64,000 nucleotides of DNA, from contig JADJNW010000003.1 of assembly GCA_016714085.1 (NCBI GenBank), positions 372,001 to 436,000 on the forward strand, given 5' to 3'. This document shows, in pieces, positions 1 through 8,072 of the stretch. Below the pieces are notes generated by a model. That model was not told the origin of the DNA. It did no database searches and saw nothing but the letters and a program-made list of their open reading frames with translations. Position 1 is the stretch's first letter. The number at the start of each line of letters is the position of its first letter. A program made the translations under genes and the position numbers. This DNA comes from Saprospiraceae bacterium (GTDB taxonomy: Bacteria > Bacteroidota > Bacteroidia > Chitinophagales > Saprospiraceae).

Positions 1-1210
1 TATCCTTACCCTGGCGCTGCATGGAAATATTAGTAAAGTCAATCGTTGGACCATAGTTTTGAAGCATATAGTTAATGCCATTGACAATAACCTGCTCCCC
101 TGTATTATTCGAGCCAGAGACAACAAGAGATGCGCCGCGATGTGCCACCAATTCTTTTGCCGCTTCCGCCAGTTTTTTTGTTTTTTCAGCATCCAAACGC
201 GGCCCAGTAATCGTAGAACCGCCCGTCAACTTTGCTACTTCATTATACAATGCTACAATAGCTGCACCTTGCTCGGATGGCTTCACCAAGATACGGTTAT
301 CAGCATTTGAACCCGTCAAGCTCATGTGGCTTTCCACTTGAATGTGGCGAGACATCTTAGGATTGCTCGGATTTATTTTTCGATTTTGAACATACTGCGC
401 CGCATATTCAATCGGTGAAATCCAGGTACCCAGAAAATCGGCGTCAAAGCTTACAATTACTTGTGCTTTGTCAAAATGATAATTCGGAATTACCGCTTGT
501 CCAAAGCTTTGTTCGTTGGCTTCCAGAATCGCCGCACTAGAAATAGGATCATACACCACTACCTCTGTATTCGGGAATGCCACAACAAATTCAGCAATCG
601 CCTTCTTTGTCATCGGACTCATGATCGTATTGGCTACAATGCGAATCCGCGAATCTGGTTTCAATTTACCAGCAATTTCTCTATCAATTTCTTCCCAACT
701 TGGGCCTTGTCCTTTCTTTTTCTTATCAATCTTGCCATCTTTAACACGATAAGGCCCACCAATACGGCTGGTATCATACAAGCTCAATACACTTGCTTGT
801 GCGCGTGCGCTCGTACCACCCATCGTCACTTTCGACAAGCTATTCCCTTCGATTTTAATAGGACGACCTTCACGTGTTTTCACCAAAATGGAGCAATAAT
901 CGCCACCTTGTACAAAAGTAGAAGCATAATACGTAGCGACCCCCGGCACAATTTCATCCGGCTTCACGACATAAGGAATCGCTCTTTTAATAGGTATCTC
1001 ACAGCCTGCCGCAATCGTAGCTGCACCCAGACCAAAGCCTAAATACTTCAGAAAATCACGGCGGGAAGCACCTACTTCTAAAGCTTTATCCTCTGAAAGC
1101 TGATCCACGATTGGCAACTCTACAAACTCTTGCTTGGTAATTTCCTGATAAGATGGGTCATTATTTAGTTGTTCGACCCCAATCCAAATTTCGTTCGGTT
1201 TATTTTTCAT
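1..1210 (-). CDS. actB: ActB, Alternative Complex III molybdopterin-oxidoreductase-like subunit (5' part)
   Basis: Translated from the ATG at 1208-1210 the frame is open to the window edge, giving about 403 residues. ActB is the large periplasmic iron-sulfur/molybdopterin-fold subunit of Alternative Complex III, the quinol:acceptor oxidoreductase that replaces cytochrome bc1 in many Bacteroidota. Residues 49-64 (SRRDFLKYLGFGLGAA) form the twin-arginine-like signal of the family usually named TAT-variant-translocated molybdopterin oxidoreductase, and GTSARAQASV further in is family-typical. ActA lies directly upstream in the same direction, the usual act operon order. The C-terminal ferredoxin part lies beyond the window. 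Confidence 0.9.
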   Translation of the reverse strand, partial: MKNKPNEIWIGVEQLNNDPSYQEITKQEFVELPIVDQLSEDKALEVGASRRDFLKYLGFGLGAATIAAGCEIPIKRAIPYVVKPDEIVPGVATYYASTFVQGGDYCSILVKTREGRPIKIEGNSLSKVTMGGTSARAQASVLSLYDTSRIGGPYRVKDGKIDKKKKGQGPSWEEIDREIAGKLKPDSRIRIVANTIMSPMTKKAIAEFVVAFPNTEVVVYDPISSAAILEANEQSFGQAVIPNYHFDKAQVIVSFDADFLGTWISPIEYAAQYVQNRKINPSNPKMSRHIQVESHMSLTGSNADNRILVKPSEQGAAIVALYNEVAKLTGGSTITGPRLDAEKTKKLAEAAKELVAHRGASLVVSGSNNTGEQVIVNGINYMLQNYGPTIDFTNISMQRQGKD

Positions 1211-1238
1211 CTTGTATTGACTTCTATATTTTACTAGC

Positions 1239-1286
1239 GTTTGAGGTTTTAACTTCAAACTTGAAACATCAAACTTTCAAACTTAA
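1239..1286. repeat. Degenerate 'TTCAAACTT' word repeat between actA and actB
   Basis: The spacer is made of repeated and inverted TTCAAACTT/AAGTTTGAA words, including the palindrome TTCAAACTTGAA. It can fold as a weak stem. It belongs to a class of word-built spacers seen through the window. Confidence 0.55.
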
Positions 1287-2129
1287 TTAATAGTGGCATT
1301 TTTGGCATTCCAAACCACCAATCTCTTCTACTGTTACTTTTTGGCGTTCGCCTTTTTGCAATTCTTCGTGATAACGAGTATAAGATTTATAATATTCATT
1401 ATCGGTGAATTTCACCTCCGTCTGACGGTGGCAATTGATACACCAGCCCATCGAAAGCGGTGAATATTGAGCAACCACTTCCATTTCTTCTACTTTGCCG
1501 TGGCAGGTTTGGCATTCAAGCTGACCAATCGCTACGTGCTGCGCATGATTAAAATAAGCATGATCCGGCAAATTGTGAATACGTACCCATTCTATCGGCC
1601 CATAAATACTATTATCACCGGATTCTTTATTCGTCAATGCCGCCACAACGCCTTCCCACTGGGCATCTCTTTGTCTTTCGCCCTGGGTATCCCATTTGCC
1701 TTTTTCCTGCACATACGAATTGGTGAACCACTTTTTATAAATTTCTTCGATCTCAGCATCGCTCAATTGAGCATAGTTTTCAATATACTTGTCCGTATTT
1801 GGATCATAACCTACCGAAGCAAAAATCTTGGTCAACTCCGCTGTACCATATTGCGAACCGACTTCAATTGCCTTGTGACAATTCATACAGGTATTGGCAG
1901 CTGGAATATTAGAATGCTTGCTCCGACGAGCGCCGTCATGACAATACTGACAATCAATTTTTTGCAAACCCGCGTGCGTAGCGTGCGAGAACTTGATCGG
2001 TTGATCCGGTTGATAGCCTTGCTGGCGACCAAGCGCAATCGCATTATTCACCGTCGTATAACCGCCCAATACTACCAAAGCAAAGATGACAAAAGCGATA
2101 ACGCCTTTGCTGGTAAGGATTTCAACCAA
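1287..2129 (-). CDS. actA: ActA C-terminal half: pentahaem cytochrome c of Alternative Complex III
   Basis: C-terminal part of the ACIII cytochrome subunit, which passes electrons from the complex toward the terminal oxidase. A hydrophobic segment (about residues 9-25) is followed by five CxxCH haem-attachment sites: CQYCH at 60, CMNCH at 81, then CQTCH, CINCH and CQKCH, the last two residues from the end. Reading in the same frame upstream of the TTG at 2129, coding continues (NLNYIIQAREG is family sequence) until a TAG at 2202-2204. So this and the 2202-2702 gene are one protein in relatives. No ATG exists between the TAG and the membrane segment, so separate translation would need a TTG start. 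Confidence 0.85.
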   Translation of the reverse strand: MVEILTSKGVIAFVIFALVVLGGYTTVNNAIALGRQQGYQPDQPIKFSHATHAGLQKIDCQYCHDGARRSKHSNIPAANTCMNCHKAIEVGSQYGTAELTKIFASVGYDPNTDKYIENYAQLSDAEIEEIYKKWFTNSYVQEKGKWDTQGERQRDAQWEGVVAALTNKESGDNSIYGPIEWVRIHNLPDHAYFNHAQHVAIGQLECQTCHGKVEEMEVVAQYSPLSMGWCINCHRQTEVKFTDNEYYKSYTRYHEELQKGERQKVTVEEIGGLECQKCHY

Positions 2130-2201
2130 AGTCTTGCGACGAGCAGGCGCTTCGCCTTCGCGTGCTTGAATGATATAGTTGAGATTTGCTACAATACGCG
2201 C

Positions 2202-2702
2202 CTACACTACTGCCAGTATCCCCAAAATCAGCGCCAGGGCTATGAATAAAGGTAGGTTGTTTGGCTTCTCAGGTTTAACAGGTGCTGTTGGGTCACCAAC
2301 AACAGTCGTTCCGCCATAGCTACCATCATATACACCTTGAATATAGCCTAGAATATTAGCAATCTCTTGATCGGTGAGATTGGGGAAAGCTTGCATTGCT
2401 AAACCGTTCCATTCATTATACACCTGCTTAGCTCTTGGGTGACCAGCACTAACCAATGCCGGCGAATTGCGAATCCAAGCATACAAATCCTCTTCAGGAT
2501 AGTCTGCCCAGCGTTCCTGCACTCCGCCCAGAGCCGGGCCGGTCAGGTTATCTTTCATGTTTCTGTTGTGGCAGGTCGCACAGTTGGTTCTAAATAACTC
2601 TTTACCTGCATCGAGATCTACTTCCTGGGCAATCGTAGGAAATACAAGAGCCAGGAGCAAGACCAGGAGAGACAATCGGCAAATCAAAGATCGAAATACC
2701 AT
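2202..2702 (-). CDS. actA: ActA N-terminal half: monohaem cytochrome c with membrane anchor, ended by in-frame TAG
   Basis: Starts with a signal peptide (hydrophobic residues 10-24, AIAQ-type end) and a class I cytochrome c domain with CATCH at 41-45 and a probable axial Met near 103 (AMQAFPNL). A transmembrane segment at about 150-166 is cut exactly at the end by TAG 2202-2204. In most Bacteroidota this module, the membrane helix and the pentahaem module form a single ActA of about 440-470 residues; here the reading frame resumes with no shift after the stop. Either a nonsense substitution or a base-calling error explains it. First gene of the act operon. Confidence 0.85.
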   Translation of the reverse strand: MVFRSLICRLSLLVLLLALVFPTIAQEVDLDAGKELFRTNCATCHNRNMKDNLTGPALGGVQERWADYPEEDLYAWIRNSPALVSAGHPRAKQVYNEWNGLAMQAFPNLTDQEIANILGYIQGVYDGSYGGTTVVGDPTAPVKPEKPNNLPLFIALALILGILAVV

Positions 2703-3069
2703 AGTATATTGAGCGTTTAAGCAAATTAAATTTGGTCAAAAATAAGTCACAAAATTGTCACGTGCGCAAAGATATAACTCGTTTGATTTCTTTAACAATT
2801 TTTTGCAAAAACCACTGTCTATTTAGATTTTTTCTAAACAAATCTCGAACATTTTGTCACTACTGCGTTGAAATAAAATTTGGCGGGTGTTGCAAAATAA
2901 GCTCAACTGTTGCATAAAAAGCTGGAAAGTTCCAACATAAATTGCAAATTATTTGCATTTTGGCAAACCGATCGAGCGCTGCAAAATACAAACTATCCAT
3001 GAAAAATTTCTTAAAAAATTCCACTCATTATCTCATCACCTCATCACCCGATCACCCAATCACCCAGCT
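2703..3069. other. Intergenic spacer between actA and thyA
   Basis: No gene is visible. It carries the act promoter box at 2767-2774, an AT-rich middle, and at about 3025-3067 a run of TCATCACC/GATCACCC words just behind the thyA stop codon. Confidence 0.6.
2767..2798 (-). promoter_or_regulatory. Candidate Bacteroidota-type promoter of the act operon
   Basis: On the minus strand TATCTTTG (2767-2774) matches the Bacteroidota -7 box TAnnTTTG exactly, with a TTG (2796-2798) 21 bases upstream as a -33 half-box. It lies about 65 bases ahead of the actA ATG. Prediction from consensus only. Confidence 0.5.
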
Positions 3070-3890
3070 TCAAACAGCCACCGGCGCTTTGATATGTGGG
3101 TGTGGATCGTAATGCAATAATTCAAAATCCTGATAATCAAAGGAAAAAATATCTTTCACCGCCGGATTTAATTTCATTTGTGGCAAAGCTCGCGGCTCGC
3201 GGGATAGCTGTAGTTTGGCTTGTTCGATATGATTATTGTACAAATGCACATCCCCAAAAGTATGCACAAAATCGCCCAATTCTAAATCACAAACCTGCGC
3301 CATCATCATCGTAAGTAAAGCATAAGAAGCAATATTGAAAGGTACTCCCAAAAATACATCCGCCGAGCGCTGATACAATTGACATGACAACCGCCCACGC
3401 TCCGCCCCTTGGGGGAGGTCGGGACGGCCACATAAAATTGAAACAAAGCATGGCAAGGCAACAAAGCCATTTGAGGCAATTCCGCTACATTCCAGGCACT
3501 CACCAAAATTCGACGAGAGTCGGGATTGTTTTTCAACTGCTGCACCGCCTGCTCAATCTGGTTGATGGTTTCGCCATTTGCGCCTGCCCAACTGACCCAT
3601 TGCTTGCCATATACCGGCCCCAAATCCCCATTTTCATTTGCCCACTCATCCCAGATACGCACGCCATTTTCATTTAAATATTGGATATTGGTATCCCCTT
3701 TCAAAAACCAAAGTAATTCATAAACAATAGATTTCAAGTGTAATTTCTTGGTTGTCAATAATGGAAAGCCTTCGCTCAAATCAAATCGCATTTGATAGCC
3801 GAACACGCTAATAGTGCCCGTGCCTGTGCGGTCGGATTTTTGAGCACCGTGATCAAGGATATGCTGGAGAAGTTGGTGGTATTGTTTCAT
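3070..3890 (-). pseudogene. thyA: Thymidylate synthase disrupted by a palindromic insert
   Basis: Would convert dUMP to dTMP with methylene-tetrahydrofolate. The N-terminal part (ATG at 3888-3890) is normal up to the catalytic PCHALFQFYVA; the other part resumes with RLSCQLYQRSADVFLG and ends in the canonical HPHIKAPVAV. Between them, at 3397-3425, sit 29 bases where three are expected, a net gain of 26 bases that shifts the frame. Removing 26 from the 821 bases leaves exactly 264 codons plus stop, the size of E. coli ThyA. As written the gene cannot give full-length enzyme. Because thyA is often essential unless ThyX is present, either another thymidylate synthase exists or the insert is an assembly error. 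Confidence 0.85.
3397..3425. repeat. Small GC-rich palindromic insert inside thyA
   Basis: Core CTCCGCCCCTTGGGGGAG is an imperfect hairpin with further complementarity outside it. It interrupts thyA between the codons for FYVA and GRLSCQ. It looks like a REP-type palindrome, much more GC-rich than its surroundings. Confidence 0.6.
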
Positions 3891-3925
3891 AGTTTAGTAA
3901 ATTAACAGTTGAAGCCCCGCAAGCG

Positions 3926-4270
3926 GTGTCACCGCGGGTTTCGCCCCCTCCCCGGTTTTTTTGCGGGGGGGGGGGTGGGGTGTTTTTTTTTTTTTCAAAA
4001 AGCCCCCGTTTTTTAAAAATTTTTACACAATTTATTTTGGGCCCGCGGTTTCCCGGATTTTCTCATTTTCGGCGATCCTTTTTTTCAAATAATTTTTCCC
4101 CAAAAAAATCATCCCCTAAATTTAAAAAACCAACGCCAACACCAGCAAAACCCGGGCTTTATTTGGGTTGTTTTTTTTGTCCAATTTTTAAAAGAATTTT
4201 TTAGTTACAAATTGGTTTCCCCCCCACCAAAAAATTTTTACCAGCTAATGTAAAAATTTTACACTAAAAA
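3926..4270. other. Homopolymer-inflated block, probably poor base calls; no gene
   Basis: The stretch has runs such as ten G at 3964-3973 and a long T run soon after, then blocks of doubled and tripled bases (CCCGGG, TTTTTT, CCCCCCC) unlike anything else in the window. It reads like the tail of a low-quality read. Open frames in it are not believable, and the upstream region of thyA and of the next gene cannot be interpreted. Confidence 0.6.
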
Positions 4271-4333
4271 TTAATACAAAACTACAAACATTTTGGCAGC
4301 GTTAGTAGAGAATCTATTTCAAAACCACTCGAA

Positions 4334-5014
4334 ATGAAACACAAATCTTTGTTTTTTGCCTTTGTGCTTTTGGCAATGACGCCAGCGTTTTCCCAACAAA
4401 ACGAATGGAAACTCAAGAAACAGGTGGATGACCTAAAGGTGTACGTCCGCAAAAGCGAAAGCTCCACCATCAAAGAAATCAAGGTAGCATACACGGCGGA
4501 AGCTTCGCTTTCCAATATTATTGCGGTATTGCGCGATGTATCGGCTTTCCCGGAATGGATTTATGCTTGCGCAGAGACCAAACTGCTGGAACGACCATCT
4601 GATATGGAGACGGTTTATTATAGCAAAATGGATTTTCCTTTCCCCATGAGCGACCGCGATTTTGTTGCGAAAAGCAAACTCACCCAAAATTCCGATACAA
4701 AAGAAATTCATATTCTGGTAAATGGTTTGCCCAATCACATTCCTGCCAAAGAAAACATTGTGCGACTTCCAAGTTTGCGCATCAACTGGCATATCACACC
4801 TGTGAGCTTGAAAAAAGCAATAGTCGAATACCATTTGGTGAGCGACCCCGGCGGCTGGATTCCTGATTGGGCGGTGAATATGGCGATTGATAAAGGCCCT
4901 GTGAATTCGATGAAAAAATTCAAGGAAATGTTGGCTAAGGAAAAGTATAAATCGACTAAATTGGCTTTTATCAAAGAAACAGATGCGGCAGCCTTGCGTT
5001 TGTTGGGGAAGTGA
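4334..5014 (+). CDS. Secreted START-domain (SRPBCC fold) lipid-binding-like protein
   Basis: A clear signal peptide (MKHKSLFFAFVLLAMTPAFS, cleavage near residue 20) precedes a single START/StAR-related domain: KVYVRKSES, the helix VLRDVSAFPEWIYACAET, the loop DFPFPMSDRDFV and the C-terminal helix PVNSMKKFKEML are all family features. START domains bind lipids or other hydrophobic ligands; in Bacteroidota this secreted single-domain form is common and its ligand unknown. The C-terminal 15 residues after the last helix are unusual. It precedes ubiD by 52 bases in the same direction, so the two may be co-transcribed. Confidence 0.8.
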   Translation: MKHKSLFFAFVLLAMTPAFSQQNEWKLKKQVDDLKVYVRKSESSTIKEIKVAYTAEASLSNIIAVLRDVSAFPEWIYACAETKLLERPSDMETVYYSKMDFPFPMSDRDFVAKSKLTQNSDTKEIHILVNGLPNHIPAKENIVRLPSLRINWHITPVSLKKAIVEYHLVSDPGGWIPDWAVNMAIDKGPVNSMKKFKEMLAKEKYKSTKLAFIKETDAAALRLLGK

Positions 5015-5066
5015 GAACCTTTGATTATCTATGATATTGTGATATTGCACTAAATATGCTGAGAAT

Positions 5067-6895
5067 ATGAGTTATAAAAGCCTGGGAGCTGCTGTTCTGG
5101 ATTTGGAAAAAACAGGCCAATTGCTTAGAATCAAATCAGAAGTTGATCCTGATTTAGAAATGGCGGAAATCCATCGGCGGGTGTTCGAGGCGCACGGCCC
5201 TGCGATTTTGTTTGAAAAGGTAAAAGGCAGCCCATTTCCAGCGGTTTCCAATATTTATGGCACTTTTGAGCGGACAGAATTCTTGTTTCGGCATACGATT
5301 GAAAAGGTGCAGAAAGTCATCGAACTCAAAGCTGATCCGACCAATTTTTTTAAAAATCCAACTCGATACCTTGGTGTGCCATTCACAGCTTTGACTGCCT
5401 TGCCGATGCGCAATCGATTGAGAGCGCCTATTTTATATGGAAAAACGAGCATTGACCAGCTTCCGCAAATCAAGTCCTGGCCCATGGATGGCGGCGCTTT
5501 TGTGACCTTGCCGCAGGTTTTTACTTTGCCTCCAGGTAGCAAAAATATAATGCAATCCAATATCGGAATGTATCGTATTCAATTATCTGGTAATGAGTAT
5601 GTTTTAAATAAAGAAATTGGTTTACATTATCAATTACATCGTGGAATCGGGATACATCATACCCAATATAATGAAAGTGATGAGCCTTTTCGAGCTTCGA
5701 TTTTCGTGGGTGGGCCACCTTCTCATGCGTTTGCAGCGATTATGCCCTTGCCGGAAGGCTTGTCGGAAATGACTTTCGCCGGATTATTAAATGGGCGCCG
5801 TTTTCGTTATCTATGGGATAATCATCATGTATTATCATCTGATGCTGATTTTGTTATCACTGGTATTATCCGCAAAGGAGAAAAAAAACCCGAAGGCCCA
5901 TTCGGCGATCATTTGGGATATTATAGTTTGCAACATGACTTTCCGGTAATGGAAGTCGAAAACGTTTATCACCGGAAAAATGCTATTTGGCATTTCACAG
6001 TGGTCGGTCGTCCCCCAGCAGAGGATTCAAGTTTCGGTTATTTGATTCATAAAATTGTAAAATTGCTCACGCCACAAGAGTTTCCGGGCGTTTCCGAGAT
6101 TAATGCGGTGGACGCAGCAGGCGTGCATCCTTTGCTCCTGGCGATTGGCAGCGAGCGCTATATGCCTTTTCGAGAGCGCAAGCCGGAGGAAATTCTGACG
6201 CAAGCCAATCATATCCTGGGTTCGGGGCAAACTTCCTTAGCAAAATTCCTTTTCATTGCTGCCAAAGGCGACGATCCCAAGCTTTCAACTAAAGATATTC
6301 CGCATTTTTTTAATCATATTCTGGAACGAGTAGATTGGACGCGCGATCTGCATTTTCAAACCAAAACGACGATTGATACGCTTGATTATTCTGGTTCGGG
6401 CTGGAATGCTGGCTCCAAAGTTGTGATTGCTTGTTGTGGCGATAAAAAAGAGCATTAAAAGCCGAATTGCCCAATAATTTCAGCTTACCGAGCGGTTTTT
6501 CAAATCCAGTTTTTGTACAAAAAGGCATCCTCGCTATTCAGGCAAATCCATTTGCGCATGAAACGGGTTATGAAGATTGTATAAAATTGACAGATCATTT
6601 AAAAAACTTTGACTTACAACACATTCCGCTCATTTTGATCGCGGATGACAGCGCTTTTACTGCCGCTAATACAAATAATTTTGTCTGGGCGACTTTTACA
6701 AGAGCCAATCCTTCGCACGATATTCATGGCGTGAATAGTTTCGTGGAGCACAAGCATTGGGGTTGCCGAAGTTCACTGATTATCGATGCCCGCATCAAGC
6801 CACACCACGCGCCACCATTGATTTCTAATCCTGATATTGCAAAAAAAGTTGATATGATTTTTGCAAAAGGTGGCGAATTGTATGGAAAGATTTAA
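5067..6895 (+). CDS. ubiD: UbiD-family prenylated-FMN decarboxylase, frameshifted at an A run
   Basis: UbiD enzymes use prenylated FMN for reversible (de)carboxylation, for example of 4-hydroxybenzoate-type quinone precursors. The first frame (5067-6458) carries the N-terminal and central domains (RIKSEVDPDLEMAEIHRRV, EGPFGDHLGYYS, VVGRPPAEDSSF). The C-terminal domain (NPSHDIHGV, HKHWGCR, DARIKPHHAP) is in the next frame, 6467-6895. One extra A in the A6 run at 6444-6449 joins them as GDKKRALKAELPNNFSLPSG and gives about 609 residues, normal for Bacteroidota UbiD. A homopolymer undercall is the simplest reading. Confidence 0.85.
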
Positions 6896-6984
6896 AATGT
6901 GAAATGTGAAATATGAGATTTGAAATGTGAAAAGTAGTTCGATTTTTATATTTTCACATTTCTTATTTCAAATCTCACATTTAA
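6895..6984. repeat. Inverted 'AAATGTGA' word repeat between ubiD and ate
   Basis: The left arm repeats GTGAAATGTGAAATATGAG, the right arm CACATTTCTTATTTCAAATC and similar; the arms are imperfect reverse complements around a short AT-rich loop. This could fold as a long hairpin in the mRNA ahead of the next start codon. Confidence 0.6.
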
Positions 6985-6986
6985 AG

Positions 6987-8065
6987 ATGTTTGCCGAAAA
7001 GCATTATCCAGAAGAATTGTTGCCGGAAGAGTTGGATGCCTACTTGGCTCGCGGCTGGTACCGTATGGGGCAAAGCATTTTTACGACGCATTTTTTGTGC
7101 TTTGGCGAGCAATTTTATTCTGCTATTTGGGTGCGATTGAATTTAACGAACTTTACTTTTAGCAAGAGCTTACGCAAATTACTTCGCAAGAATAATAGCC
7201 TTTTTCGCACTGAATTCAACCGCTCGCGTATTACACCCGAAAAGAGGAATTGTATCAATTATATAAAGAGTCGTTCCCCGGCATCTTGGCGCCAACTCTT
7301 CGAGAATCCTTGCTTGATGGCGAAGATTCCAATGTTTTCGATACTTATGAGGTCAATGTGTATGAGGGAGATAAGCTCATTGGGGTCAGCTTTTTTGATG
7401 TGGGCAAAGACAGCGCAGCCAGTATCATGGGCATTTATGACCCTGATTATCAATCTTATAGCATAGGACTTTATACGCTCATAGCAGAAATCGCATTTTG
7501 TTTGCGCAATAATTTTTCTTACTTCTATCCGGGATATGTGGTGCCCGGCTATCCTCGTTTCGACTATAAATTACGTATTGGAAAAGTTGACTATTTAAAT
7601 CTCGCTACCAATGAATGGCAAGCCTTCGATTCGTTGCAAAGCAATGGAATTCCAATAGAAAAGATAGATCAAAAGCTTTTGGATTTGAAAAACGCGCTTC
7701 AGCGTCAGAGCATTCCCTGCAAAAAGCTTTACTATCCTTTGTTTGAAGCCAATCTGTTTGCTTTCTGGCAAACGGATTATTTTGATTTTCCGCTTTTTTT
7801 ATTGTGCAATCCTGATCCTAAAGAAAAAATGTCTTCGTATTTCATCATCGTGTACGATATGCGCGATGGAGCTTATCATTTATTGGAATGCAGCCCTTTG
7901 GAAGACCTCATGTTTTATGTGAATGAATCTTATACGAATATGTTTGATCGTCAGCGCTTTTTCCTGGAATTGATCGTCATCAAAGAGCGCCTGCTCCGCA
8001 CCACCAGCCACGAGCATTTGCAAGTAGTACTCATGAGTTTGATCTTATCAAAACGCTTGAAGTAA
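6987..8065 (+). CDS. Arginyl-tRNA--protein transferase (ATE family), frameshifted at an A run
   Basis: Transfers an amino acid from aminoacyl-tRNA to protein N termini, marking them for Clp degradation (family knowledge). The N-terminal part from ATG 6987 (MFAEKHYPEELLPEELD, YRMGQSIFTTHF) is in one frame; from about 7240 the family sequence continues in another (LYQLYKESFPGILAPTL, GVSFFDVGKDSAASIMGIYD, YFYPGYVVPGYPRFDYK). Adding one A to the A4 run near 7238-7241 restores ITPEKEELYQLYK and gives 359 residues. The first ATG inside the first frame at 6927 lies in the repeat hairpin and is unlikely. Confidence 0.8.
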
Positions 8066-8072
8066 TTTGGAC

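Noticed and set aside
2202..2204. Stop-codon recoding (amber or UGA readthrough) as a general feature
   Set aside because: TAG, TGA and TAA are all used as normal ends elsewhere and interruptions involve different stop codons, so recoding is not supported.
3926..4204. Reading frame in the homopolymer block
   Set aside because: Composition (Phe/Pro/Gly runs) only reflects base-call inflation.
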